A stretch of DNA of 64,000 nucleotides from CAIOZA01 sp964464375 (GCA_964464375.1 CAYXFU010000007.1:1-64000); one strand, 5' to 3'; shown: positions 1-8,811, numbered from the stretch's first letter. Notes: generated by a model not told the origin, from the sequence alone. Numbers and translations: made by a program.

Positions 1-107
1 TGATCTCTTTTTTTATGCAAATATAACTCTTCTCCCCAAATTTTTCACCTGTCCCAATTATTTTCCTAACTTTTGTAACTTTTTATCCTTTTCCTGTGTC
101 TTATTAT

Positions 108-115
108 TATATTTG
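108..115 (+). promoter_or_regulatory. Bacteroidota-type -7 box (TATATTTG)
   Basis: TATATTTG matches the TAnnTTTG -7 box of Bacteroidota sigma-ABfr promoters. It lies 65 bases before the first gene and its surroundings (ATTATATTTGTAT) recur at 27002 on the plus strand and at 11864-11876 on the minus strand, both upstream of FISUMP genes. No clean -33 TTTG is seen, so the call rests on the -7 box and on recurrence. Confidence 0.45.
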
Positions 116-179
116 TATTGGATCAATGTAAAATTTAATATTGATCCAGTATTTTGAAAAGTCGAGAGAGTAGGTAAAC

Positions 180-935
180 ATGAAAAGAATATTCATTTTT
201 AGTTTTTGTATGATTATTTTGAGTTTAAGTCTTTATTCTCAAAAATCACAAACAAAAGATAGTGTATTTTTTGAAAAATATGGAAATAGCATTTATAGTA
301 GTGTTAATAAATGTATTGTTACAAGCATGATTGTTGAATATTTATCAAGTAAAAAATTAGAAGATATCGATCGTTTTTCTGGGCTTTTTCGTGATCGAAG
401 TTTTCCATTACCTGATACAGGATATTCGAATAAAATCGATTTTAGACTTCAAAATGATTTATATTATCCAAACGGCAATTATATTTTGATAAATTATAAA
501 TTTAGGTTTCGTCAAAATGACATTCATCCTAAATGGAAATTCTTTCATGATTCCTCATACAAATATTTTTCAACTACTTCTTCTGGGAGCTCAAGATACA
601 AGGAAATAATATTATATGAAAATGGTTTGATATTATATGATACGATCAAGGATCAAATGCGTTTTATTTGTGGAACTAATTTAATGGACAAAATTGAAAA
701 TGAATATTTTGATATGGATACAACCCAAGCTGGATTTATTAATTTTATTAAAATTAAATATTATAATTATTTTCCAAATATAGAAAATATAGATTTTGAC
801 GAATTATTCTGTATTTTTTACTCAGAGGTAACGAAGAAAAGATATTATTGCGAGATAACAAAAAAAGTTGGGTATAAAAAAAAAGAAGAATTATATCATT
901 TATGGGAAGTTAACTTTGGAGAGTTAGAAAAATAA
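180..935 (+). CDS. exported hypothetical protein (251 aa)
   Basis: I do not recognise this family. The protein opens with a lysine/arginine n-region and a hydrophobic stretch ending at about residue 20 (..LSLYSQ), a Sec signal peptide, so it is probably periplasmic or outer-membrane associated. The mature part is rich in Tyr, Asn, Asp and Lys with no cysteine motif that I can identify. A purine-rich stretch (gagagagtagg) precedes the ATG. It is very AT-rich compared with nearby housekeeping genes and stands alone, with a TATATTTG promoter box upstream and a palindromic repeat immediately downstream. This suggests accessory DNA. No function is assigned. Confidence 0.7.
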   Translation: MKRIFIFSFCMIILSLSLYSQKSQTKDSVFFEKYGNSIYSSVNKCIVTSMIVEYLSSKKLEDIDRFSGLFRDRSFPLPDTGYSNKIDFRLQNDLYYPNGNYILINYKFRFRQNDIHPKWKFFHDSSYKYFSTTSSGSSRYKEIILYENGLILYDTIKDQMRFICGTNLMDKIENEYFDMDTTQAGFINFIKIKYYNYFPNIENIDFDELFCIFYSEVTKKRYYCEITKKVGYKKKEELYHLWEVNFGELEK

Positions 936-945
936 AGCAAAGTTA

Positions 946-972
946 ATCCCTTTAGGGATGGAATATGTATGG
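946..972. repeat. dispersed palindromic repeat, copy A
   Basis: ATCCC-ttta-GGGAT palindrome followed by GGAATATGTATGG. The copy at 1584-1610 has the same plan (ATCCC-gtgc-GGGAT then GAAATGTGTATAG). The two copies flank hicAB in the same orientation. Confidence 0.6.
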
Positions 973-1001
973 TAAACGATAGTTATACATTTTGTATCAT
1001 T

Positions 1002-1226
1002 TTATAGATTCAAATATTCTTCAGCTGTCATTCCAATTTGATTAATTACTGATCTTAATACACCCATGGATAGCGGTTTTGAATGATTGGGAATAGTGGT
1101 TCTAAGTCTTCTTTCGGGATGATACCAGATTTCATGGCTTCCTTTAGCTTGCCTGTCAAAAACAAATCCAGCTTTCCTGATTTTCTTGATAAGATCCTTA
1201 TAAGTTGTTTCAGGAAGCTTACTCAT
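1002..1226 (-). CDS. hicA: HicA-family toxin (mRNA interferase)
   Basis: 74 aa, the usual size for HicA. The double-stranded-RNA-binding-like fold is recognisable from the N-terminal 'KDLIKKIRKAGF' helix and the G29-S30-H31 motif, where the histidine is the catalytic residue of the family. The C-terminal 'LRSVINQIGMTAEEY' helix is also typical. HicA cleaves mRNA and blocks translation until bound by HicB. Its ATG overlaps the stop codon of hicB by four bases (ATGA), so the two are translationally coupled, with the antitoxin first. All key residues are present, so the toxin should be active. The module is bracketed by two copies of a palindromic repeat. Confidence 0.9.
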   Translation of the reverse strand: MSKLPETTYKDLIKKIRKAGFVFDRQAKGSHEIWYHPERRLRTTIPNHSKPLSMGVLRSVINQIGMTAEEYLNL

Positions 1227-1480
1227 AGAGCAACAGAAACCGGTATTCTGAATTTGGACATTTTAGTTGTTTTATTAAGCTGTTTTAGAATTTTCTCGGG
1301 TAATGGGTCATTATGCTCAATGTAAGATTCTATAAGCTTTCTGGCAACATCTTGGGCTATCTCAACTGTTTCCTGATATGAACGACCTTCAGCAAGCAAA
1401 CCCGGCAAATCATCTGATAAAGCAAGGTAACTACCTTCCTCCAATAGTTCAATTTTAATATCTATAGCAATATTCTCCAT
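1223..1480 (-). CDS. hicB: HicB-family antitoxin
   Basis: 85 aa. The N-terminal partial RNase H-like fold is seen in the 'YLALSDDLPGLLAEGRSYQE' segment (residues 19-38), the signature of HicB/UPF0150. It is followed by a helix 'TVEIAQDVARKLIESYIEHN' and a lysine-rich C-terminus. It lacks a long C-terminal DNA-binding domain, so autoregulation would need the short tail or the HicAB complex. It is cotranscribed with the downstream hicA, with an ATGA overlap. The antitoxin-first order is common but not universal for hicAB loci. Confidence 0.88.
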   Translation of the reverse strand: MENIAIDIKIELLEEGSYLALSDDLPGLLAEGRSYQETVEIAQDVARKLIESYIEHNDPLPEKILKQLNKTTKMSKFRIPVSVAL

Positions 1481-1583
1481 TTTCTTTCTTATCTCCCAAA
1501 ATGAAATATTTATTTAGTACATTTCATAACACGTTCTAAAATAAATTATATTTATAATAAAGGATAGAAATTAACATCCCAAA

Positions 1584-1610
1584 ATCCCGTGCGGGATGAA
1601 ATGTGTATAG
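1584..1610. repeat. dispersed palindromic repeat, copy B
   Basis: ATCCCGTGCGGGAT palindrome followed by GAAATGTGTATAG; matches copy A at 946-972 in plan and orientation. It lies in the 450-base gap 1481-1929, which otherwise holds the repeat at 1704-1790 and no convincing gene. Confidence 0.6.
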
Positions 1611-1703
1611 AGTCCCCTTAAAAAAATATAAGCAATTTTTATTTCCTTTTAAAACCGTTACTTTGATATATCCTCCCACATTTCGCAAATTGCATCCGTA
1701 TTT

Positions 1704-1790
1704 CTCCCTTCCTCGAGGAAGGGTCGGGGTAGGTGTTGTATTAATTCCCTCGCCAATTGTTGGAGATGGAAGGGGTGAGGAAAATTCTCC
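1704..1790 (-). repeat. dispersed repeat reading ..SPLPSPTIGEG.. / ..TPTLPRGRE..
   Basis: Read on the minus strand, this encodes the fragments SPLPSPTIGEG and TPTLPRGRE. The former is nearly the same as SP*PSPTIGEG encoded at 28908-28945. The DNA has internal inverted structure (cccttcctcgaggaaggg). Such proline-rich readings are a known signature of noncoding interspersed repeats mis-read as proteins. The 450-base gap 1481-1929 holds no other gene I can support, though the upstream end (1776-1913, minus) could encode a short hydrophobic peptide. Confidence 0.6.
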
Positions 1791-1929
1791 ATTTGTATTC
1801 AACCAGTCTTTTACTTTTTCCATGCCATTAATCATAATAAGTAAAAGAATCACAGATCCAATAAAGAAATATGTGATATTGAATAAATCAATACTAACTG
1901 AGCAAATCATCACTCAACGGCTTTATAAT

Positions 1930-2835
1930 TTATTTTTCCTTTATGCACCGTACAGAAAAACCATAAGCTCTATCATAAGCTTGTCCGGTTATGTTCTCTG
2001 CATAGTTGAACATAAAGCGCGCCCAAGCCCCTCCGGCAGTGCTTTCAGAAGCATTCCACCAATAGCCACTGTTGGCAATATGGTCAAACGCTCCGTCCCA
2101 ATAGTGTCTGTATCCTGAAGGTAGAGCTGAAAATCCGCTTTCGTTCGTGGCTTCATTTGGACTTTCCCACAAACCATCTCCGTCATCAATAGTACCAGTG
2201 CTCTTTAGTTTAGCTCCTGATTCAGTGTCACCACTCAGATAAGTTGAAAGTTCATTCCAATCGGCATCAGTTGGAATTTTCATGGAATCAGGTGCTAACC
2301 TACGTGGGTCGTTTACGGCATACCAATTGTATAGTTTCCCATAGATAGCACCTGTTGCTGGGTCATTGTTATAATAGCACCAGGCACCGGTCTTGAGATT
2401 CTTCCATTCTACCGGATCGGTTACCTGCGGAATCGGATCTCCATTGCGGTAGTGATCAACATCGAGATTATGACACATCCACGTTTGAGCACCAATTGTA
2501 ATTTCCTTGCAAGTATTCCATACAAAAATTATACTATCAATTTGACTAATCTTACACCAGTTAAAAAGCTTTCCTCCAATTGTTAAAAATAAATCATTAT
2601 TCTTAAATGTAATGGAATCAACAACCCTTAGATCAACATTGTTAGGTTTGGAATCAGGGTAATATAGCCACATGGTATATGCCAGATTTGATTTTAAGAA
2701 ATTTATTGCCTGTAAATCAGTAATATTATACTCTTTTGTGTTCCCATCTTTTAGATAGAATTTAACAAGAGGTTCTGCCGAATATAGAGAAACCGAGAAA
2801 ATGAAAATGCAAAAGTAAAGTAGTACTTTTTTCAT
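1930..2835 (-). CDS. FISUMP-domain exported protein (paralog 1)
   Basis: 301 aa with a Sec signal peptide (residues 1-20, ..FSVSLYSAEP). An N-terminal module begins 'VKFYLKDGNTKEYNITDLQ', a divergent relative of the module shared by the paralogs at 9638, 27057 and 41553. The C-terminal half is a Fibrobacter succinogenes major paralogous (FISUMP) domain: 'WMCHNLDVDHYRNGD', 'GAWCYYNNDPATGAIYGKLY', 'GFSALPSGYR' and the terminal 'GFSVRCIK'. FISUMP domains belong to the formylglycine-generating-enzyme/C-type-lectin-like fold and usually act at the cell surface; the ligand is unknown. The variable segment 1963-2112 is one codon longer than in the other paralogs. A hairpin at 2981-3007 separates it from the next FISUMP gene. 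Confidence 0.85.
   Translation of the reverse strand: MKKVLLYFCIFIFSVSLYSAEPLVKFYLKDGNTKEYNITDLQAINFLKSNLAYTMWLYYPDSKPNNVDLRVVDSITFKNNDLFLTIGGKLFNWCKISQIDSIIFVWNTCKEITIGAQTWMCHNLDVDHYRNGDPIPQVTDPVEWKNLKTGAWCYYNNDPATGAIYGKLYNWYAVNDPRRLAPDSMKIPTDADWNELSTYLSGDTESGAKLKSTGTIDDGDGLWESPNEATNESGFSALPSGYRHYWDGAFDHIANSGYWWNASESTAGGAWARFMFNYAENITGQAYDRAYGFSVRCIKEK
1963..2112 (-). other. variable segment of FISUMP paralog 1
   Basis: Fifty codons between the conserved LPSG and GFSV motifs, position-equivalent to the 49-codon variable segments of the other five paralogs. This copy is the most divergent and shows the third-base rule least clearly. Confidence 0.45.
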
Positions 2836-2980
2836 AAATAATCCTGAATTATAATAGTAAGTAATTAATCTGTTGTTAATTTTTCTTTTGGTAATTGCAA
2901 AAAATGAATTTGCTTTTACATAAATACCTTTAATCTCTAAAAGGTTACATTCTGGAAAGAAATAGGGTATATATTAGCAA

Positions 2981-3010
2981 AAGGATTTGCTACGAAGGCA
3001 AATCCTTTTT
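2981..3010. terminator. hairpin terminator between FISUMP genes
   Basis: AAGGATTTGC / GCAAATCCTT, a perfect 10-bp stem with a 7-base loop. It has a T-run on the plus side and a short A-run on the left, so it could act in both directions. It most likely ends the minus-strand gene at 3041-3730. Confidence 0.6.
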
Positions 3011-3040
3011 TATAAAATTACTCTACATCTTTGCTACTGT

Positions 3041-3730
3041 TCAATCTTGAATGCACCGAACCGAAAACCCATTAGTTTTCTTAGCTGTGTACCTGTCTAT
3101 AGTTGATTCATTATGTGTTACGCTTCGTCGCCACGCATCGGATTCATTATAAGAAGTTGATGACCACCAGCGTGCAAAGTTATAGAGAGTATAGAAAGTT
3201 GAATAGTTGCTACGACTGCCGCCTGGAATAGCAGAAAAACCGATTAAGTTTGTCGCTCCGGTATTTGGAGTTTTCCATTTGGTTGTTCCGGTTTCTTTCA
3301 GCTTGCCGCCTTCAATTGTTCCACGCCAGGAAACTTTATCGGCATCAACCGGTTTCATGCCCAGAAATATCTCAAGTGTTTTCCATTCGGCATCAGTTGG
3401 CACATGACTTCCTGTCGGAGCCAAACCGCGAGGGTCGGTCACTGCATACCAGTTGTAAAGCTTTCCATAGATTGCTCCCAAAGCAGGATCGTTCTTGTAA
3501 TAACACCATGCTCCTGTAGTAGCGGTAACCCATGTTGCTGAATCCTTTACTTCAGGTATAAGGTCTCCGTTGCGGTAGTGATCTACATCGAGATTCTTTT
3601 CCATCCAGATCTGGGTGCCAATTTGCACAAACCCAGCTTTGACTTGTGGCGGATCGGTAGTGTTGTCGCCACCGCAGCTGAGCAGAAAAGATAATATAAA
3701 TATGCTTAGAATTAATATATTCTTGTTCAT
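3041..3730 (-). CDS. FISUMP-domain lipoprotein (paralog 2)
   Basis: 229 aa. The signal peptide ends in a lipobox (LSFLLSC, Cys at about residue 19), so it is probably anchored in a membrane by lipidation. It lacks the N-terminal module of the larger paralogs and goes almost directly into the FISUMP domain ('WMEKNLDVDHYRNGD', 'GAWCYYKNDPALGAIYGKLY', 'PRGLAPTGSHVPTDAEW', 'AIPGGSR', 'GFSVRCIQD'). The variable segment is at 3071-3217. Same strand and adjacent to paralog 1, but separated by a terminator-like hairpin, so it is probably a separate unit. A surface or periplasmic binding role is the likely function by family; no ligand can be named. Confidence 0.85.
   Translation of the reverse strand: MNKNILILSIFILSFLLSCGGDNTTDPPQVKAGFVQIGTQIWMEKNLDVDHYRNGDLIPEVKDSATWVTATTGAWCYYKNDPALGAIYGKLYNWYAVTDPRGLAPTGSHVPTDAEWKTLEIFLGMKPVDADKVSWRGTIEGGKLKETGTTKWKTPNTGATNLIGFSAIPGGSRSNYSTFYTLYNFARWWSSTSYNESDAWRRSVTHNESTIDRYTAKKTNGFSVRCIQD
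3071..3217 (-). other. variable segment of FISUMP paralog 2
   Basis: Forty-nine codons between IPGG and GFSV. Codons at strongly variable sites still end mainly in C or T (AGT, AGC, AAC, TAT, TTC), although several A-ending codons (TCA, GCA, ACA) show more ordinary drift than paralogs 3-6. Confidence 0.55.
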
Positions 3731-3839
3731 GAATTCCTAATATAATGGTCAAATTTCTTTAATCAGCAGACAGAAAACTAATCCCCAAATTTACTTCACA
3801 GTTTTATATAATAATTTGGTTTTAATGACAATCGACTTT

Positions 3840-4712
3840 TTATCTAAAAAGCAACATTTTCTTTGTAGAGTTTATATTTCCTGAAATTAGCTTATAGAAA
3901 TAAACCCCTTCAAGTCCGGAAGGAGCATTAAATGTTACAACATGACTACCTGCGGTCATTTCTTCATTAACTAAAGTAGCAACGTCATTTCCCAAGACAT
4001 CATAAACTTTTATTGTAACCATTTCGGTTTTGGGAATTTCGAAATTAATATTTGTTGTTGAATGAAATGGATTAGGGCTATTCTGTTCCAAATTTAAAGA
4101 TGATGAAGTTGATTTATCCTCAACGTCTGAAACAATATCCATTGAAAGCTCGAGATCATCAATGTACATTTCAGTGCCTAATGTGTACTTAGCGTCTCCA
4201 TTAACGTCAAAGAACTGAAAAGCTACAGCACATCTGTCAGGCACTCCGTTAAAGCCTGGTTGATATAGAATTGGAAATGCAAACTGTGTGTAAGACGCTG
4301 CTGCATTGAATTTGCCTATACCTGTTCCAATACCTACATCACCAGAATAGACCACAAGTATAACAACCAAATTATCATTGACAGTGGTGTTTAATTTATA
4401 ATATCCTTTCATGGAATTATATTTCTGATTGATATTGAATCCCTGAGTTGAAGGCGAGCCATCATCAGCAATGATTAGTGGTCCGATAAACCCGAACCCG
4501 GGTACATTTGCTACTTCTCCTTTTAGTGCAGAACTACCGGTGTGTGCACTGTTTGATTGTGTTATTGTCGTATAAAAGTCTTTGGAATTATTTGTTTCCC
4601 AGGAATTGGGTTCCCCATTGGTCCAATTTTCAAATCCTGCATTAGGAATTTGAGCATTCAGTGAAATGAAGAGACCGAAAATAAGTGGAAGAAAAGTATA
4701 AATGAATTTCAT
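3840..4712 (-). CDS. exported protein with type IX secretion sorting domain
   Basis: 290 aa. A signal peptide (residues 1-20, ..FISLNAQ) is followed by 'PNAGFENWTNGEPNSWETNN', an opening typical of carbohydrate-binding-like jelly-roll modules in Bacteroidota. The last about 85 residues form a type A T9SS sorting domain: 'LEQNSPNPFHSTTNINFEI', 'VYDVLGNDVATLV', 'GVYFYKLISG' and the basic end 'KKMLLFR'. The passenger would be secreted by the por/gld machinery, cleaved and attached to the surface or released. No catalytic motif is visible, so a carbohydrate-binding or adhesive role is inference. Confidence 0.85.
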   Translation of the reverse strand: MKFIYTFLPLIFGLFISLNAQIPNAGFENWTNGEPNSWETNNSKDFYTTITQSNSAHTGSSALKGEVANVPGFGFIGPLIIADDGSPSTQGFNINQKYNSMKGYYKLNTTVNDNLVVILVVYSGDVGIGTGIGKFNAAASYTQFAFPILYQPGFNGVPDRCAVAFQFFDVNGDAKYTLGTEMYIDDLELSMDIVSDVEDKSTSSSLNLEQNSPNPFHSTTNINFEIPKTEMVTIKVYDVLGNDVATLVNEEMTAGSHVVTFNAPSGLEGVYFYKLISGNINSTKKMLLFR

Positions 4713-4752
4713 AATAAGTCTCCAAAATATAATTAAAAAAGTACATTAATAT

Positions 4753-5409
4753 CTATTTAATTTCCAACTTCCTGATGATTCTATCGACATCTGGTGCATA
4801 TTTATCAAAATCGGTCGGGTCGCTTGACGGGAAAAAGTACATTATGACTACACGTATTCCATCCCGGTAGAGAGCTGTGTAACGCACTTTTGCTATAAGA
4901 CCATAAGTACAGTCGAATCCTTTAGCATCTCCAACCGAAAACTCCCAGTTTGCTTTCACCCCTTTTCCAGAAAATTGGGTTAAAGTCCTTTTAAAGAGTG
5001 TTGCAAACTCTTCAGGTTTTTGATCCCCAACCTTGTGACCATAAATTACAAGAAATGGTTGCCGATTATCCGATGTATCAGTAGAAATAAGTTTAAACCC
5101 ATTCCAGTTTTCCGGATTATTCTGTTCGTCGCCACCGGAGATAGATGTGCTATACGAACCGGACTTCATCTCTTCGTATGGATCTTGCTGTACTATTCTG
5201 CTGAACGACCAGCTTTTCGGTGCAGTTACTTCAAATCTAAATGAATCATTTCGAAAAGTTACAAACTCCTGTTTATTCTCTTCACCTGCGCAAAGTGTTG
5301 ATGAACCGGCAAGAAGCATCACAATCATAAATCCAACTACAGTAAAGAAAACGGTGAGTGATGCTGATTGATGTAACCTCTGTCTATACTCTTCTGTTAA
5401 TAATTTCAT
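4753..5409 (-). CDS. PsbP-like exported protein (218 aa)
   Basis: An N-terminal extension of about 20 polar residues precedes a hydrophobic segment (about 20-40, 'FFTVVGFMIVMLLAGSS'), either an uncleaved anchor or a signal peptide ending near AG-EEN. The mature region, 'FRNDSFRFEVTAPKSWSF' through the C-terminal 'RIIRKLEIK', has the plan of PsbP/DUF1795-type folds: a beta sheet starting with a 'F..F.. P..W' signature. Such proteins are periplasmic and of mostly unknown role. A TATATTTG box on the minus strand at 5682-5689 might drive it through a long leader. An internal Met at residue 28 is an alternative start. Confidence 0.6.
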   Translation of the reverse strand: MKLLTEEYRQRLHQSASLTVFFTVVGFMIVMLLAGSSTLCAGEENKQEFVTFRNDSFRFEVTAPKSWSFSRIVQQDPYEEMKSGSYSTSISGGDEQNNPENWNGFKLISTDTSDNRQPFLVIYGHKVGDQKPEEFATLFKRTLTQFSGKGVKANWEFSVGDAKGFDCTYGLIAKVRYTALYRDGIRVVIMYFFPSSDPTDFDKYAPDVDRIIRKLEIK

Positions 5410-5910
5410 AATATAACTTTTAAATTTATTATCCTAAAATTAGTTTATTTTGTCTGTCAAACCAATCAGATTAGCTCTTTAATTACTTTAGGCCTGCATC
5501 AAATAATCATTTGGTATGATTGAATTCCTAATTATGCAATAGAAATCAATCAGATTAAAGTAAAATATTATAACATTTCAATTAATAATTTTCTACAAGT
5601 GGAAAATTGTGATACTGCCGCCTATCTCATCAGGTTTACTATAATATCGAATATATATTCCAATTATTGCATTGATGAATACAAATATAACAAATTTTAC
5701 CTTAAATTTAAATTTTGCATGAAAATGGAGAATATGCTTTTTCCAATATTCCTTTTATGTTGAAGAAATTCAAGAAAAAAAATCGATAAATAGGGAAAAT
5801 TTCTCCACTTTTATCGAAATAAGCACTTATCATCAAATTTCATTTGGATTAAATAGTCTTATATTCTCTGAAATAATTCTTAACAAAAAAAACATATTTT
5901 TAAGGTATTT
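5410..5910. other. divergent intergenic region, 501 bases
   Basis: Very AT-rich spacer between divergent genes. It contains one minus-strand TATATTTG box (CAAATATA at 5682-5689, followed on the minus strand by TATTCATCAAT, like the boxes at 108 and 27007). I see no open reading frame or RNA structure that I can support. Confidence 0.5.
5682..5689 (-). promoter_or_regulatory. Bacteroidota-type -7 box on minus strand
   Basis: The minus strand reads TTATATTTGTATTCATCAAT, resembling the boxes at 108-115 and 27007-27014. It points toward the PsbP-like gene, 270 bases away. A -33 element is not clear, so support is by motif recurrence only. Confidence 0.35.
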
Positions 5911-7248
5911 ATGATACGAATTATAGTATTATCACTTATCGGGAGCTTTCTTATGACCGCAGGAGCCATTTCCGGTAAAGACGGGAAGATCTTTCCTTTT
6001 GACTATAAGACCTTTACTATGGATAATGGATTAAAGGTTTTTGTGATTCCAACTCCTGCCCAGGGCTTGGTGTCTTATTATAGCGTTGTCCGCACAGGTA
6101 GCCGCGATGAATTCGAAAAAGGCTATTCGGGTTTTGCTCATTTCTTCGAGCACATGATGTTCCGCGGAACTAAAAAATATCCCGGAGCGGTTTATGACGG
6201 TCTTACAATCGAGATGGGTGCAAACGCAAATGCATATACCACAGATGATTATACATGTTATCACCTGGGTATAACCAAGGATAATTTAGAGAAAGTAATC
6301 GAGCTGGAGAGTGACCGTTTCCAGAATCTATCCTACGAAGAAGATCCGTTCAAGACAGAATCCGGTGCCGTTTACGGAGAATACCGCAAAGGCAAGACAG
6401 ATCCATACTTCGTTACTTATGAGAAACTCTACGAGTCAGCTTTCGATCTTCATACATACAGGCACACAACTATCGGATATGAAAAGGACATTGCCGCGAT
6501 GCCGACAATGTACAAATATTCTATTAATTTCTTCAAACGCTACTACAGACCTGAGAATGTCGTAATCGTTGTAACCGGCGATGTAAAAATTGAGACAGTA
6601 AAGCCACTCATTGAGAGCTACTACAAGGACTGGAAGAAAGGTTATGTAACACCCAAAATTGAAACCGAACCCGAACAGGCATCTCCCAGAATTGCAAATG
6701 TAGATTATCCGGGCAAGTCTCAGCCTATACTTGCGATTGGTTACAAGAGCCTTGCATACAATCCAACAGACAGAATTTATGTTGCAGCCGGATTAGTCGC
6801 CGATCTGCTATTCGGAGAAACTAGTGATTTATACCAAAAGCTTGTTCTTCGTGAGCAGAAAGTCCAATCCCTCGGAACAGAATTCACCGAGAATCGTGAT
6901 CCGAATCTTAATATTATATTAACTATGGTTAAAGAACTCGGCGATATTGATTATGTAAAGAATGCAATTCTTGACGAAATAACAAGCTATCAGACAAAAC
7001 TCGTTGATAAGGACAGGCTGGCAAAGCTAAAAAAGCGAATCAAATATGGTTATTTAATGAATCTTGATACTCCCGACAAAGTAGCAGGCGGTTTAGCTCG
7101 AGAAATTGCACTCACGGCTGACATCGAAGGGGTGAACATATATTTCACTACTCTGGCAAAAGTTACTCCTGAGGATATCAGAACAGCTTTGCAAAAGTAC
7201 TTCACTCCCAAGAGAAGCACTATTGTTACTATGAAAGGAGCTAACTGA
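5911..7248 (+). CDS. M16 family zinc peptidase, catalytic subunit
   Basis: 445 aa with a signal peptide, hence periplasmic. The inverted zinc motif HxxEH is present as H77-F-F-E80-H81, with the distal glutamate in 'AVYGEYRKG' (E157), so the enzyme should be active. The length equals one M16B half-enzyme (two pitrilysin-like domains: N-terminal peptidase 35-190, C-terminal 200-440). M16B enzymes work as heterodimers with an inactive partner, and the next gene, one base downstream, encodes exactly that. Substrates are normally short unstructured peptides. The ATG follows an AAGG ribosome site. The operon ends at the hairpin at 8812-8850. Confidence 0.93.
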   Translation: MIRIIVLSLIGSFLMTAGAISGKDGKIFPFDYKTFTMDNGLKVFVIPTPAQGLVSYYSVVRTGSRDEFEKGYSGFAHFFEHMMFRGTKKYPGAVYDGLTIEMGANANAYTTDDYTCYHLGITKDNLEKVIELESDRFQNLSYEEDPFKTESGAVYGEYRKGKTDPYFVTYEKLYESAFDLHTYRHTTIGYEKDIAAMPTMYKYSINFFKRYYRPENVVIVVTGDVKIETVKPLIESYYKDWKKGYVTPKIETEPEQASPRIANVDYPGKSQPILAIGYKSLAYNPTDRIYVAAGLVADLLFGETSDLYQKLVLREQKVQSLGTEFTENRDPNLNIILTMVKELGDIDYVKNAILDEITSYQTKLVDKDRLAKLKKRIKYGYLMNLDTPDKVAGGLAREIALTADIEGVNIYFTTLAKVTPEDIRTALQKYFTPKRSTIVTMKGAN

Positions 7249-7249
7249 T

Positions 7250-8800
7250 ATGAAATTAAGACAATCGATCACAGTTTTGATATTGATACTATCTTTTTTA
7301 CAAGTTTCTTTAAATGCAGAATCAGCAATGAAACAAAAAATTAAATCAACACCAGACAATAAAGTGCTACTTCCGGTTAAGAACGACCCGACTATATCTT
7401 TTTCTGTATGGTTCAAAGTCGGTTCGCAGAACGATCCCAATGGCAAAGAGGGACTAGCAAACCTGACAACAATGCTGCTTTCCGAAGGAGCTACAAAATT
7501 TAACACTTACGAGCAGATTCTCGAAAAACTCTATCCGCTTGCCGCGTCATATTCCGGCACTGTAGATAAGGAAATGACAGTTTTCAGAGGCAGAACTCAT
7601 AAGGATAATCTGAAAGAATTCTATACATTATATATTCAGGCTCTGCTCAATCCGGCTTTTTCCGAGACCGATTTCACACGTCTGAAAAGCGATGTTCTGA
7701 ACTATATAGAAAATGAGCTTCGTTACTCGAGCGACGAGGAACTCGGTAAAGAAGCACTGAACAGATTTATATTCGAAGGAACTGCTTACGAGCATCTGAC
7801 CGAAGGAACAATCGAATCGGTTAAGTCAATTACAATCGAGGATGTTAAAGCATTTTACGAGAAACACTTCACAGCAGAAAATCTTGTGATTGGTATTGGC
7901 GGGGGATACGCAAAGGATTTACCGGCAAAGCTGGAAAAAGATCTGAGTGTGCTAATCGGTAAAGATTTTGAAGTTTTACCACCTTCAGCAATTAAACCTC
8001 AACCCAGACCAATAAGAGGTATGGAAGTAAATATAATCGATAAAAAGTGTGACGCAACTGCAATCTCTTTCGGTTTCCCGATTGATGTGCTTCGCGGCGA
8101 TAAAGACTTTTTCGCTCTCTATCTGTTCAACTCATGGTTCGGTGAGCATCGCAATCAGTCCAGTCACCTCTATCAGGTCATTCGGGAAAAACGTGGCTTG
8201 AACTATGGCGATTACTCTTATATTGAGGCTTTCCTTCATGGAGGAAGCCTGAACGTACCCGAACCCAATACTCCCCGCAGACAGCAGCTTTTCGAAGTAT
8301 GGATTCGTCCGGTTCAGCATCAGTACAAGCATTTTGCTTTGCGAGCTGCAGTGCGTGAGCTTAAGAAAGTAGTCCAGAACGGATTGACACAGGAACAACT
8401 TGAACTGACAAAGAAATATCTCTACAACTATTCACTCTTCTATGCTCAGACAACATCAAAGAGACTGGGCTATCAGCTGGACAGCAAGTTCTACGGAGTT
8501 GAGGATGGTGGAAATTATATCGAATTATTCCGTCAGAAAATCAAAGCTCTGACTCTTGCGGAAGTCAATGCGGCAATCAAAAAGCATCTGCAGTTCTCAA
8601 ATCTAAAAATAGCAATCGTTACCAGCGAAGCCTCGAAGTTTGCTTCGGCATTATCGGCTGATGCACCAAGTCCCGTAAAGTATGATATACCCATGACAGA
8701 CGAAGTGCTAAAGGAAGACAAGGAAATCGAAGCATTTCAACTTAGGGTAGATCCCAATAAGATAAAAATCTTCAAAATCGAAGATATGTTCGTAAAATAA
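7250..8800 (+). CDS. M16 family peptidase-like, non-catalytic partner
   Basis: 516 aa, exported (signal peptide ending near ..SLNAES). It has the M16 fold, but at the HxxEH position reads 'GLANLTTMLLSEG', so no zinc site remains. The C-terminal half keeps the substrate-gripping Arg/Tyr pair region ('VIREKRGLNYGDYSYIEAF'). This is the pattern of the inactive subunit of M16B heterodimers, which contributes to the substrate cavity. One base separates it from the catalytic gene, so the two subunits are made from one transcript in equal amounts. It is longer than the catalytic partner by about 70 residues, mostly at the C-terminus. Confidence 0.9.
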   Translation: MKLRQSITVLILILSFLQVSLNAESAMKQKIKSTPDNKVLLPVKNDPTISFSVWFKVGSQNDPNGKEGLANLTTMLLSEGATKFNTYEQILEKLYPLAASYSGTVDKEMTVFRGRTHKDNLKEFYTLYIQALLNPAFSETDFTRLKSDVLNYIENELRYSSDEELGKEALNRFIFEGTAYEHLTEGTIESVKSITIEDVKAFYEKHFTAENLVIGIGGGYAKDLPAKLEKDLSVLIGKDFEVLPPSAIKPQPRPIRGMEVNIIDKKCDATAISFGFPIDVLRGDKDFFALYLFNSWFGEHRNQSSHLYQVIREKRGLNYGDYSYIEAFLHGGSLNVPEPNTPRRQQLFEVWIRPVQHQYKHFALRAAVRELKKVVQNGLTQEQLELTKKYLYNYSLFYAQTTSKRLGYQLDSKFYGVEDGGNYIELFRQKIKALTLAEVNAAIKKHLQFSNLKIAIVTSEASKFASALSADAPSPVKYDIPMTDEVLKEDKEIEAFQLRVDPNKIKIFKIEDMFVK

Positions 8801-8811
8801 AATCACTTCAC

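Noticed and set aside
1536..1913. 125-codon open frame on the minus strand with a hydrophobic start
   Set aside because: Its middle is the PSPTIGEG/TPTLPRGRE interspersed repeat and its end runs through the palindromic repeat copy B; it looks like spacer read by chance, at most a remnant of a small membrane protein.
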